Source: Alteromonas naphthalenivorans (lineage in GTDB: Bacteria > Pseudomonadota > Gammaproteobacteria > Enterobacterales > Alteromonadaceae). Taken from it: a stretch of 64,000 nt of DNA. Both the position numbers and the translations under genes were made by a program. Positions 17,889-26,229 of this stretch are shown here, piece after piece (the first letter of the stretch is position 1; each line of letters starts with the position of its first letter). The stretch is taken from NCBI RefSeq assembly GCF_000213655.1, contig NC_015554.1, positions 1,736,001 through 1,800,000 on the forward strand. Reading direction: 5' to 3'. The notes beneath the pieces are model-generated. The model had not been told where the DNA came from, ran no database searches, and saw nothing but the letters and a program-made list of their open reading frames with translations.

Positions 17889-17893
17889 ACATC

Positions 17894-19411
17894 TTAGTTT
17901 TGATTAGAAAACCGAGATAAGTGTTTGATGGCTTGGCTTAATAAATCAACATTAAGCGGGGCATTGCTGCGCTTGCCTGTAGCAACCTCAGTAATTTCGT
18001 AACTGCCGTTGCTTAACACATCAGTACGTTTTCCATTATGGAACACCACAATACGCTCACCAGAGGTACTTACTAGCCATTTACGACTAGGGTTCAACAA
18101 GTTTTGACCGGTAGAGTAGAAGGTAGTAGGAGCTGCGCATCCAAGGGCATTCATAATCGTTGGCGCCAGATCTTCAGTGCTGGCAATATCAGCACTTAGC
18201 GACATGTTACTGTACAGCATGCCTTGTGAACTCTCATTGCCGTAACCGGTTGCAATCATCACCTTATTGGACTGCAGCATATCTTGCGTTACATAGCCCT
18301 CAATCACAGATGCAGGTAAAAATGCTATGTGTAAGCCATTGTGATTGTTTGAAAGGGGCTGGCGATAACTTTTAAACAAATCGTCAGGCAAACTTTCATC
18401 AAAATGAGTAGAGACAGGCATTCCTAGGCCAACTGGCAAGGCAAGCAGCACAGGGCGTTTTTGGCTTAATGAGTCTTGATAAATTTCTGGCACACCAAAC
18501 AAGGTGGTAGTAATCAACCCTCGTAAACTACTGGCGGTAGAATGATAGTTTTCTAACGCATTAAGCCCAAGTGTGTCGATACCAGAAATAGGGGCATCAT
18601 CAATCTGCACTATCACTGTCATATTCATACCGGAATCTATAGAGCAATAAACCGGTTCCGCAGGATAGTTAATATTATGAATATCAGTATTAAACTGCAG
18701 CTGTTTACGCTCTTCATAAGCGGCCAAATCAAGCAATCCATAACGGGACATAGTCGTTTTAGCGGTAGCCGGATACGACAGCGGGAACATATTATCTTGC
18801 TTGATGATAGGCTGATACAGTTCGGCATCGGCCCATACATGCACCGCATGGCTGGTGACAAAGCACACCACGAAAAAGCTGGCTACCGGTACGCCAATTT
18901 TATGCTGTGAAAAGCGCTCAACTCTTTTCCATATAGCATTGGCAAGCACAAGCTGAAAGCCTAGCCACACTAAAAACAGCATGAATAAATAGGCCCACTG
19001 TTGCCAGTAGAACTCACTTATTTGTGTTTGTGCTTCGGTTTTAAGCAAGTCGGCAGCGTGAAAGCTGATATGAAAACCGGTGCGATTAAATAACAACGCA
19101 TCGAATGCTAACAAAGCAAGCCCAACCGCTGCAATAATAGACGCACTGGCTTTAATTGCCCTTGGATTGGTGGCTAAATAGCATAAAGGCAAAATAAAAA
19201 TGACAAAGCCAAAAAAGGTCATGAAGCCAATATGGCCCAACCAATTGGTCAGTAAATAAAGCGTGCCCACGCCCGTGCCTGGCATGGGTGAAGAAAAAAC
19301 AAAAATTGATGCAATAACAATGGCTATTATTATATTCGCTAGCGCGAACCAATGGCCCCAATTAACTAGTTTCGTCACTCGCTGGCGGCGAGGAGATTCG
19401 GCTAAAATCAT
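17894..19411 (-). CDS. yejM: YejM/PbgA-like inner-membrane protein (DUF3413 + sulfatase-fold domain)
   Basis: 505 residues. Starts like E. coli YejM (RVTKLVNWGHWFALANI), with five N-terminal transmembrane segments to about residue 165 (DUF3413), then SHAVHVWADAELYQPI, FPLSYPATAK, GLLD, and a periplasmic alkaline-phosphatase/sulfatase-fold domain. YejM (PbgA, LapC) senses periplasmic-leaflet LPS and controls LpxC stability through LapB and FtsH. The protein is some 80 residues shorter than the E. coli one, and the expected TVDGLN-type strand reads VQIDDAPI, so the domain is degenerate as an enzyme, which fits a sensor. yejL lies just upstream and yejK is divergent, the same trio as in E. coli. 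Confidence 0.88.
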   Translation of the reverse strand: MILAESPRRQRVTKLVNWGHWFALANIIIAIVIASIFVFSSPMPGTGVGTLYLLTNWLGHIGFMTFFGFVIFILPLCYLATNPRAIKASASIIAAVGLALLAFDALLFNRTGFHISFHAADLLKTEAQTQISEFYWQQWAYLFMLFLVWLGFQLVLANAIWKRVERFSQHKIGVPVASFFVVCFVTSHAVHVWADAELYQPIIKQDNMFPLSYPATAKTTMSRYGLLDLAAYEERKQLQFNTDIHNINYPAEPVYCSIDSGMNMTVIVQIDDAPISGIDTLGLNALENYHSTASSLRGLITTTLFGVPEIYQDSLSQKRPVLLALPVGLGMPVSTHFDESLPDDLFKSYRQPLSNNHNGLHIAFLPASVIEGYVTQDMLQSNKVMIATGYGNESSQGMLYSNMSLSADIASTEDLAPTIMNALGCAAPTTFYSTGQNLLNPSRKWLVSTSGERIVVFHNGKRTDVLSNGSYEITEVATGKRSNAPLNVDLLSQAIKHLSRFSNQN

Positions 19412-19423
19412 AAAAAAGCCTAC

Positions 19424-19639
19424 TTAACCTTGAACACTCTTCTTGAGCACATTAGCAAACTGATCTGCCATGGCTTCGCGTTTGTCAGGACTAACCTGAG
19501 TCTGTAAAATATGGGTAATCACATTACCTAATACCATTAGCGATAAATCTCTCCCCGCATCGTTTTCTTCGAGGGTTAGAATGACTTTATTCATTAAGGT
19601 TTCAAATTCAGCATTGGTATAACGACTGTTCTGGGGCAC
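19424..19639 (-). CDS. yejL: YejL family protein (UPF0352/DUF1414)
   Basis: 71 residues beginning MPQNSRYTNAEFE and containing DLSLMVLGNVITHIL, a near match to the YejL family (MPQ.SRY..., DLSLMVLGN). Small helical cytoplasmic protein with no known function. Twelve bases upstream of yejM, so the two are an operon; the conserved yejK-yejL-yejM neighbourhood supports the call. Confidence 0.92.
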   Translation of the reverse strand: MPQNSRYTNAEFETLMNKVILTLEENDAGRDLSLMVLGNVITHILQTQVSPDKREAMADQFANVLKKSVQG

Positions 19640-19693
19640 TGTTACGCCTCTTTTTCATGATTTCTTTGATAAAAAGAATGGTTTTACTCGTAA

Positions 19694-19731
19694 AATGATT
19701 ATAATCGTTGTTTGAGTGATAACAATCATTC
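19694..19731. promoter_or_regulatory. Palindromic AT-rich region between yejL and yejK, partly Fur-like
   Basis: GATTATAATC (19697-19706) is a perfect palindrome that extends imperfectly to AATGATTATAATCGTT. Next to it, TGATAACAATCATTC (19717-19731) matches about 10 of 14 positions of the 7-1-7 Fur consensus. Placed in the divergent promoter region. Weak evidence for any named regulator. Confidence 0.3.
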
Positions 19732-19798
19732 ATTCTAAAATCCCGCAATTCCGTTAGTTTTTCTGACATTTTTTAAGCAACAGGACACCCTAATCGCT

Positions 19799-20863
19799 AT
19801 GAGTGCACTGATTCATCACTTTGTTGTACACCGTTTAGTCGTTAATAACGAGGATAAAATAGAAGCTATCCCTCGTGACAATTGTTTGGCAGTAACGCCA
19901 GAAATTGAGCTTCTCGCACATCAGATTAACCACAGCTTTAATGCCAAGCCAGGCAAAGGGGTTGGTCACTTTGTTTTGCAAAGCAATGAAGAAAACACTG
20001 ATAACGTAGCAGAATTTTCAGAAGGTCTAAAAAACTACCTAGCGCAGAAAAAAGCGGGCGGCGACAATTTAGAAGAAGAATTTCATAGCTTTTCGTTATC
20101 AGCCACTAAGCGATTAGTGAAAACGTTAATAGATACGGGCACAGTAGAAACAGGGTTTCTTATTTTTTGCCAATACGAGTTCTTGGCTACCCAATATTTA
20201 ATGATTGCATTGCTAAATACGCGCTCTCACGTTGAAGTAACCAATTCACTGGATCTGTCTGCACGAGAGCATCTAGATTTGGCGCGCATGCAACTCGCGG
20301 TTCGCATCGACTTAACCCAATGGGATATACAACCAGAACAGCAACGTTACGTCAGCTTTATAAAAGGTCGTATGGGTCGTAAGGTTTCTGACTTCTTTAT
20401 GCAATTCGTTGGCTGCGAAGAGCTGGTTGATGTAAAGCAGCAAAATAAGCAGCTAATTTCATCGGTAGATGCCTATTTGGCCAGTGAGTCGTTAGACCCG
20501 CAAGAGCAACACCAGCACCGTGAAGAAGTGAAAACGTATTTCAAAGAAAAAATAGACGCAGGCGAAAGCTTATCGGTAGATGAGTTGGCGAATAGGCTGC
20601 CTTCAAACGAAGAAACTAGCAGCAACTTTTCTTCATTTACTCAGTCTATGGAAGTACCGCTTGAAAAAGAAATTCAGCCAGATCCCGCTGCGCTAAAACA
20701 ACTCGCGAAATTTACGGGGCAGGGCGGCGGTGTATCGGTAAGCTTCGAGCGCAAATTGATGGGCGATCGGGTATTTTACGACCCTGCCACCGATACCTTA
20801 ACGATTCGTGGTATACCACCTAATTTAAAAGATCAGCTTAATCGCCAATCTTCTATGGACTAA
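19799..20863 (+). CDS. yejK: YejK, nucleoid-associated protein (NdpA family)
   Basis: 354 residues, slightly longer than E. coli YejK. N-terminus IHHFVVHRLV and RDNCLAVTPEIELLAHQIN; RMQLAVRIDLTQWDIQ and FIKGRMGRKVSDFFMQFVGCEE are the conserved core; the end (SFERKLMGDRVFYDPATD, IRGIPPNLKDQL) matches the family tail. YejK binds the nucleoid and has been reported to associate with topoisomerase IV. Divergent from yejL-yejM. Confidence 0.93.
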   Translation: MSALIHHFVVHRLVVNNEDKIEAIPRDNCLAVTPEIELLAHQINHSFNAKPGKGVGHFVLQSNEENTDNVAEFSEGLKNYLAQKKAGGDNLEEEFHSFSLSATKRLVKTLIDTGTVETGFLIFCQYEFLATQYLMIALLNTRSHVEVTNSLDLSAREHLDLARMQLAVRIDLTQWDIQPEQQRYVSFIKGRMGRKVSDFFMQFVGCEELVDVKQQNKQLISSVDAYLASESLDPQEQHQHREEVKTYFKEKIDAGESLSVDELANRLPSNEETSSNFSSFTQSMEVPLEKEIQPDPAALKQLAKFTGQGGGVSVSFERKLMGDRVFYDPATDTLTIRGIPPNLKDQLNRQSSMD

Positions 20864-20928
20864 TCACTGCGTTTAACACGTAAAAAACGTATACTAACAA
20901 CAGAAAACGAACACGATACAAGGGTGTC

Positions 20929-21804
20929 ATGCAACTATTTGTAAACGATTTGACAGTAATGGACTTTTCTTACCTTTGCCCTAAGCGCGGTATGGTAGGT
21001 GAAAGCTGGATTGTCGATGTAATCCTAACCGGTGAACTTAACGAAGAAAGTATGGTTCAGGATTTTGGTATTGTTAAAAAAGACCTTAAGCGACTGATTG
21101 ATGAATATGTCGATCATAAATTGCTTGTGCCAGCAGAATATGCGGGCGCAACAGTTATCCATGACGACGTGAATGAACAGGTTGAAGTGCGCTTTACTTG
21201 TGAAGACAGCCGAGAAATCATGCTTCGCTGCCCAGCAGAAGCTTATGCGTTTTTGTATTCAGATGTAGTTACCATGGAATCGGTGAGCGTTTATTTAAAA
21301 GAGGTGCTTGCCACCCATTTACCCGAAAACGTTGATAACATTACATTAAAGCTGCGTACCGAGGTGATAGAGTCTCCGTTTTATCATTATACCCACGGGT
21401 TAAAAAAGCATGACGGAAACTGTCAGCGTATAGCGCATGGTCATCGCTCTCGTATTGATATTTACCTCGATGGTAAAATAAGCGAACAAGAACAAGCCTA
21501 TTGGGCGAACCGTTGGGACGATATCTATATCGCCACTACGGAAGATGAAATAGCGTATGAAGATCGCAAAATAACCGGTTCAGTCGCTACCCCTAGCGAT
21601 TATTTCTCGTTTGCTTACGAATCATCACAAGGCTATTTTGAGTTACTTATTCCTAAGGCCGATTGTGAAGTGATCACTACAGATTCAACGGTGGAATGTT
21701 TAGCTCAGTACTTGTTAGTTGAGCAAAAGAAACGCACTCCCAACAATCATTGCCAAGTAGTGGCGTATGAAGGTGTGGGTAAAGGCGCCATGGTGTCTGA
21801 CTAA
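20929..21804 (+). CDS. Two-domain QueD/6-pyruvoyl-tetrahydropterin synthase-like protein
   Basis: 291 residues, about twice the length of QueD. Two tunnelling-fold halves appear fused with catalytic motifs divided between them. The N-terminal half has ILTGELNEESMVQDFGIVKK and DHKLLVP (equivalent to the GMVxDFxxLK...LDHxxLN strand-helix of QueD) but GES where the zinc-binding HGH should be. The second half has His153, His156, His161, Cys165 and His170-Gly-His172 in HDGNCQRIAHGHRSRI, i.e. the zinc ligands and the cysteine, but lacks a clear GMVxDF segment. If active it would be in the queuosine or pterin pathway (6-carboxytetrahydropterin). Function is inferred. Good SD (CAAGGGTGTC) before ATG; alone. 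Confidence 0.75.
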   Translation: MQLFVNDLTVMDFSYLCPKRGMVGESWIVDVILTGELNEESMVQDFGIVKKDLKRLIDEYVDHKLLVPAEYAGATVIHDDVNEQVEVRFTCEDSREIMLRCPAEAYAFLYSDVVTMESVSVYLKEVLATHLPENVDNITLKLRTEVIESPFYHYTHGLKKHDGNCQRIAHGHRSRIDIYLDGKISEQEQAYWANRWDDIYIATTEDEIAYEDRKITGSVATPSDYFSFAYESSQGYFELLIPKADCEVITTDSTVECLAQYLLVEQKKRTPNNHCQVVAYEGVGKGAMVSD

Positions 21805-21957
21805 TTACTTCATTTTTGTTTAAGTATGGTAGGCAAAATCGGGTAAAGGCTATTGGCAAGCTTAGAATAAAAGAACGGCACAAGCGCTGCATAAGTACTT
21901 TATAAATTCAGCATCGATGCGAATCAAGTGTGATTAAAGTGCGAGAAAGGAGTAGTA

Positions 21958-22845
21958 ATGAGTTCTAGGGTTAAGGGTGTAGAGTCTGTCCAATCTAGTG
22001 TGATTAACTCACTAAAAGTCGCAGCACGTTCTGCTGGCATGTCAGTCTTACTATTGTTGGGTGGTAGTTTAACTGCTGTTCACGCGCAGCAAGATGGGAT
22101 AACGCTAAATGGTACCCTAACACAAGGGAGTTTGATAAGAGGGCAAGTTGCCCCTGATGCAATTGTTACCCTTGATGGAGAAACATTAGCGCTTAATAGC
22201 GAAGGAAAATTCGTGTTTGGTTTTCCTCGTGATGCAAGCCTTTCTCACACGCTTAATGTTGAACTTCCCGATGGCACCACATTAGTACGGGATATTACCC
22301 TCACTAAACGTGAATACAACATTCAACGTATAGATGGGCTTGATTCTAAGATGGTGACACCGCCAAAAGCCGTGCTTGAAAGAATTAGGCAAGACAACGT
22401 TAATGTGTCGATTGCACGAAGTAAAGTAACCGATGCCGACGCATTGTTTACCCGATTTGAGTGGCCAGCAAAAGGGCCGATAACCGGCGTATACGGAAGC
22501 CAGCGTGTATTGAATGGTGTGCCAAAATGGCCACACTTTGGCGTTGATGTAGGTGGGCCAACAGGCGCGCCAGTTACCGCGCCCGTTGAAGGCACAGTAA
22601 CCTTGGCAGAAGATTTATATTATTCAGGTAATACGTTAATTCTTGACCATGGAATGGGCGTCTTTTCTACTTTCCTTCACTTAGACTCTATCACTGTGAA
22701 AGTTGGCGATACGGTAGCGCAAGGCGAGCAGATTGGCACCATTGGCGCTACGGGTAGAGCAACGGGGCCACACCTAGATTGGCGAATTAACTTAGGCAAG
22801 ATGCGTCTCGACCCACAGACGGTAGTGTCGGGAACCCCAGAATAG
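21958..22845 (+). CDS. M23 family metallopeptidase (LytM domain), secreted
   Basis: 295 residues with SD GAAAGGAG before ATG. A hydrophobic signal (~24-45, SVLLLLGGSLTAVHA) with an AxA-type cleavage site indicates export to the periplasm. An N-terminal beta domain (~47-120) precedes the M23 domain (~165-290). Zinc ligands His193 and Asp197 lie in HFGVDVG; the final HxH motif reads GPHLDW (His272, Asp274), so the usual third ligand His is Asp, as in a recurrent subgroup of M23 proteins. Likely peptidoglycan endopeptidase or a regulator of amidases. Its last codons and stop lie in the first unit of a 19-bp tandem repeat. Confidence 0.88.
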   Translation: MSSRVKGVESVQSSVINSLKVAARSAGMSVLLLLGGSLTAVHAQQDGITLNGTLTQGSLIRGQVAPDAIVTLDGETLALNSEGKFVFGFPRDASLSHTLNVELPDGTTLVRDITLTKREYNIQRIDGLDSKMVTPPKAVLERIRQDNVNVSIARSKVTDADALFTRFEWPAKGPITGVYGSQRVLNGVPKWPHFGVDVGGPTGAPVTAPVEGTVTLAEDLYYSGNTLILDHGMGVFSTFLHLDSITVKVGDTVAQGEQIGTIGATGRATGPHLDWRINLGKMRLDPQTVVSGTPE

Positions 22846-22911
22846 AGCGGGAACCCCAGAATAGAGCGGGAACCCCTGAATAGAGCGGGAACCCCAGAAT
22901 AGAGCGGGAAC
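22830..22911 (+). repeat. 19-bp direct tandem repeat, four full copies
   Basis: Unit GGGAACCCCAGAATAGAGC at 22830, 22849, 22868 (CCCTGAAT variant) and 22887, plus a partial copy GGGAA. The stop codon TAG of the M23 gene is inside the first unit, so later copies are 3' untranslated. 19 is not a multiple of three, so gain or loss of units after the stop does not alter the protein. Confidence 0.95.
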
Positions 22912-22951
22912 GCCTAAAAAGGCTAACGGCTCCGGCCATCGCCTTAAAATT

Positions 22952-22984
22952 AAAAGGGCTACCCAACACGGTAGCCCATTTTTG
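22952..22984 (+). terminator. Rho-independent terminator after the M23 gene
   Basis: Stem GGGCTACC / GGTAGCCC with loop CAACAC and a following ATTTTT; preceded by AAAATTAAAA, so it may also act for the converging M61 gene. Confidence 0.85.
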
Positions 22985-23070
22985 TATCTACTAGTATCCA
23001 AACGTATTTGCGATTCTTCAACAGCGCTAATCTACATAAGCAAAGATTAATAAAGATTAATTAAGAATCG

Positions 23071-24855
23071 CTAGTTAAGCCCCAACCATGCCGAAAATTT
23101 GCGCTCATCCGCTATTGAAAAGTTGCACACATCTTCTCGTGCATTTCTAATATCAAGATCGCCTGTTAACAATCGGCCATCTCGAATAAGTGAAAGGCTA
23201 ACTTGCCCGGTATTTGTTGCATCTAATATACGTTGTAATTTCGCTTGGTTCACCACAAAACCATTTACGGCAATAATGATATCGTTAACCATAATACCCG
23301 CGTCGGCAGCTGCTAGACCTTCGAAGACTTGAGTAACCGTTAACCCTAACGGGGCAGGTTTGCAGTTAGCACCCAATTGTCTTTTCATACCCTCGGCGCT
23401 TGTTTTGCCACCTTTATCGTCAGCTGATACTTTAGTACGGGTGAGTAATTCAACGCCAATGTTCGACAACCAATTCTCTAACGGCACATCTTTCGTACCG
23501 TAAACCACATCAGCAAGATAGTCAGAAATATCAATATCTAAATCTTGCTTACATAAAGTGGCAATGACATCGTCGGGCGTGCCTTTTTCGTCTCGGCCGT
23601 ACTGATCCCATAAATGACGCATTAGCAAATCTAAGTTGATTTCATTATTTGATTTTTCACGTAGTAACAAATCTAGTCCGAACGCAATAATGCCGCCCTT
23701 GGTGTAGTAACTAACAATCGCGTTAGTAGCACTGGCATCTTGCTTATAAAATTTTGTCCATGCATCAAAGCTGCTTTCTGCTACCGATTGTTTGAACCTG
23801 CCCGCATTTTGCAGCAGGCGCGTTATATTTTGCGACACAATGTCTAAGTATTTTTGTGGGCTGATAGCGCCTACACGCGCTAAGGTAACGTCATCATAAA
23901 AGCTGGTAAAGCCTTCATAAATCCACAGTTGGTTGGTATACGTTTCTTTTTGCAAATCAGGCTTAACCATTACCTCTGGTTTAATTCGCTTAACATGCCA
24001 TGTATGGAAAAGTTCGTGGCTGCACAAACTTAAAAACGTAATGTAACCATCGGTTTTGGTATCGCTTTCGCCCACCATGGGAAGGTCGAAGCGGGGAAAG
24101 AGTAGAGCGGTGGAATCACGGTGTTCTAAACCACCAAAGCCAGTATCTGCCAACAAGGTCATAAACAAATAACGTTTAATAGGCTGCGGATCGCCAAACA
24201 ACTGCATGTGATGCTTACAAATTGGGGTTAAGTCATTGGCAATGCGCTCTATGTCGAGGTTATTTCTGCCAGAGAATAACAACTCGAAGGTAACGCCTTC
24301 CACTTCAAAGTTGTGAAAGTTACATACCCCAATATAAAGAGGGTGATCGATAAACTCAGCAAAGTCTGCCACTTCATATTCCCAGCTATCTGGCATATCG
24401 TCAGTCATTGGCATACTGGTATAGGCACGCCAATTCGCCACCGCGGGTTTAATGATTTGTAATTTACATGGTTGTTGTTCAAAGCCTTCAACGCTAAGAA
24501 ATGCACTAGTGCCGTTTATAAAGGCATATTCGTCGTTAATAAACGCAGAACGCACTGATAAGTCGTTGGCATGCACCCGATAGGTAATAGTGACTGCCTC
24601 ACCCTGAGTGTCGACTCGCCAGGTTTGCTTATCTAACTTAGCGCATGCAATCGGTTCGTTAGATTCAGTATTCTTAGCTGCTAACGACACTATATTTTTG
24701 GCAAAGTCTCTTACCATGTAGCTGCCCGGGATCCAAGACGGTAACGTGAGCGATAAGCTTTGTGATTCGTGAGATGGCACAGTTAACGTTACATCAAATA
24801 AATGTTGTTGCCACGAGTAAATCGACAATTGGTAGTGAAGTGAAGCGTTATTCAT
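23071..24855 (-). CDS. M61 family metallopeptidase with PDZ domain
   Basis: 594 residues. N-terminal beta domain to ~180, then the thermolysin-like catalytic core with zinc motif HELFHTWHVKRIKPE (HExxH) and the downstream IYEGFTSFYDD, which supplies the third zinc ligand Glu. A PDZ domain at ~480-570 (GLTVTQVFEGLAAADAGIMVNDIIIAVNG). This is the glycyl-aminopeptidase family (M61). No signal peptide is evident, so cytoplasmic. Convergent with the M23 gene; divergent from the PilZ gene. Confidence 0.92.
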   Translation of the reverse strand: MNNASLHYQLSIYSWQQHLFDVTLTVPSHESQSLSLTLPSWIPGSYMVRDFAKNIVSLAAKNTESNEPIACAKLDKQTWRVDTQGEAVTITYRVHANDLSVRSAFINDEYAFINGTSAFLSVEGFEQQPCKLQIIKPAVANWRAYTSMPMTDDMPDSWEYEVADFAEFIDHPLYIGVCNFHNFEVEGVTFELLFSGRNNLDIERIANDLTPICKHHMQLFGDPQPIKRYLFMTLLADTGFGGLEHRDSTALLFPRFDLPMVGESDTKTDGYITFLSLCSHELFHTWHVKRIKPEVMVKPDLQKETYTNQLWIYEGFTSFYDDVTLARVGAISPQKYLDIVSQNITRLLQNAGRFKQSVAESSFDAWTKFYKQDASATNAIVSYYTKGGIIAFGLDLLLREKSNNEINLDLLMRHLWDQYGRDEKGTPDDVIATLCKQDLDIDISDYLADVVYGTKDVPLENWLSNIGVELLTRTKVSADDKGGKTSAEGMKRQLGANCKPAPLGLTVTQVFEGLAAADAGIMVNDIIIAVNGFVVNQAKLQRILDATNTGQVSLSLIRDGRLLTGDLDIRNAREDVCNFSIADERKFSAWLGLN

Positions 24856-24985
24856 GGTGACCTTTATAAAAAATTATTCGTATCATAAAAAATATGGCGA
24901 CATCATGCCTGATAGAGAAGGTTTTGTCAGCCGACACAAAATTGGTTACATTTAGCGTAAGTATAATAAGAATGTTCTTAAATAC

Positions 24986-25669
24986 ATGTCAGAAAATGCA
25001 GTAAGTAGTCAACTTAACCGAGAAGACGTCGATAATTTGTGTGCCTTACCACCTGGTGCAGTGGTAGATTTACAAATTACAACACCAACGGCACCTAAGC
25101 GGGTGAAAACTGCTTATGTAGGTATGGAAATGGCCACCTGCATGATATTCCAGATCCCCACTTCTGCAAAATGGATAGTGGTAAGAGACTTATTGACGGT
25201 GGGCAACGACGTTGTAGTGCGCTTTGTACTGGAAGGCGATGCCGGGCAGGTCATAGCGTTTAGGGTAAAGGTACTCAAATTATTGGCTAAACCCTCAGGG
25301 TTGTTGATTACCAGCTTTCCTCGTCGAATCGAATCGATAGGCCTTCGTGCCAATAAGCGGGCGCAGCCTGGTATTGCGGTTAAAGTCTCCTGTGAAGCTT
25401 TTCCTGAGTCTGAACATGTGACCGGTATTATAGTGGATATTTCTAACGATGGCTGCCGCATAGCCTTACCTCTTAAGCCTGAATGGCCAATCATGATTGA
25501 TGAAACTAAAATTGCATTAGTTTATTCAACTGATGGTAAAGAGGCCACGTTGAATGCCACTGTTAAAAATAACCAGCTAGAATCAGACTTTGTTTATTAT
25601 GGCTTGAAATTCGATAGCGACGACGATGCCGTCAATGCGCTGTTAGCAGGCCATACGCTAATTAGTTAA
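24986..25669 (+). CDS. PilZ domain protein, likely c-di-GMP receptor
   Basis: 227 residues with an N-terminal YcgR-N-like beta domain (~15-105) and a C-terminal PilZ domain (~110-220). The c-di-GMP binding signature is complete: RANKR (RxxxR) and, ~30 residues later, DISNDG (D/NxSxxG). Such proteins change flagellar motor or other outputs on binding c-di-GMP. No flagellar gene is near, so the target is unknown. Weak SD. Confidence 0.88.
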   Translation: MSENAVSSQLNREDVDNLCALPPGAVVDLQITTPTAPKRVKTAYVGMEMATCMIFQIPTSAKWIVVRDLLTVGNDVVVRFVLEGDAGQVIAFRVKVLKLLAKPSGLLITSFPRRIESIGLRANKRAQPGIAVKVSCEAFPESEHVTGIIVDISNDGCRIALPLKPEWPIMIDETKIALVYSTDGKEATLNATVKNNQLESDFVYYGLKFDSDDDAVNALLAGHTLIS

Positions 25670-25726
25670 TACGATGTTCACAACAAAAAAATAAAACAAT
25701 TATTATAACAATAAGTGGAATTTGCT

Positions 25727-26188
25727 ATGAGAACGATTGAAAAGCTATTACTGCAATATAACGAAAGCCATCAAAATAAAACCAATGTGCTTATTCATGC
25801 CATTGCGGTGCCCAGCATCTATTTTGTCACTTTAGGACTTATTTGGGCCGTACCGGTGCCCGATTTCATTGCCGATTTCAATGTGACGTGGGCGCATATT
25901 ATCGCCATTCCAATCCTATTTTATTATTTCAAATTGTCTGGGCCAATTGGCGCGGCCATGACACTGCTTACCATAGCTTGTTTCGGTGGTATTAATTTGA
26001 TTGCCTACTATGGCGTAAGTGTTTGGCTGTTCTGTCTATCACTGTTTATTGTCATGTGGATACTGCAATTTATAGGTCATAAAATTGAAGGTAAAAAGCC
26101 CTCATTTTTAGAAGATCTTCAATTTTTACTTGTGGGTCCTGCATGGTGGTGGATGCATTGGCTTAAGAGATTGAATATTAGTTATTAG
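25727..26188 (+). CDS. Mpo1-like/DUF962 membrane protein
   Basis: About 153 residues. I favour ATG 25727 (TAAGTGGAA seven bases upstream) over the GTG at 25715. NESHQNKTNVLIHAIAVP near residue 16 is the conserved N-terminal His motif, followed by four hydrophobic segments, and FIGHKIEGKKPSFLEDL carries the second His motif. Yeast Mpo1 is an Fe(II) 2-hydroxy fatty acid dioxygenase; bacterial members are not characterised, so enzymatic role is inferred from retained histidines. Located between the PilZ gene and the LytS-like kinase gene. Confidence 0.8.
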   Translation: MRTIEKLLLQYNESHQNKTNVLIHAIAVPSIYFVTLGLIWAVPVPDFIADFNVTWAHIIAIPILFYYFKLSGPIGAAMTLLTIACFGGINLIAYYGVSVWLFCLSLFIVMWILQFIGHKIEGKKPSFLEDLQFLLVGPAWWWMHWLKRLNISY

Positions 26189-26229
26189 TTGCAGTCACTA
26201 ATCTTAGCAAAGCGTGCGACAAGTCGCAT

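Noticed and set aside
22830..22911. CRISPR-like array
   Set aside because: The 19-bp units are directly adjacent without spacers and there are no cas genes.
22787..23001. Minus-strand ORFs with repeated SRSILGF/ALFWG peptides
   Set aside because: Artefact of the 19-bp tandem repeat read on the other strand; no SD.
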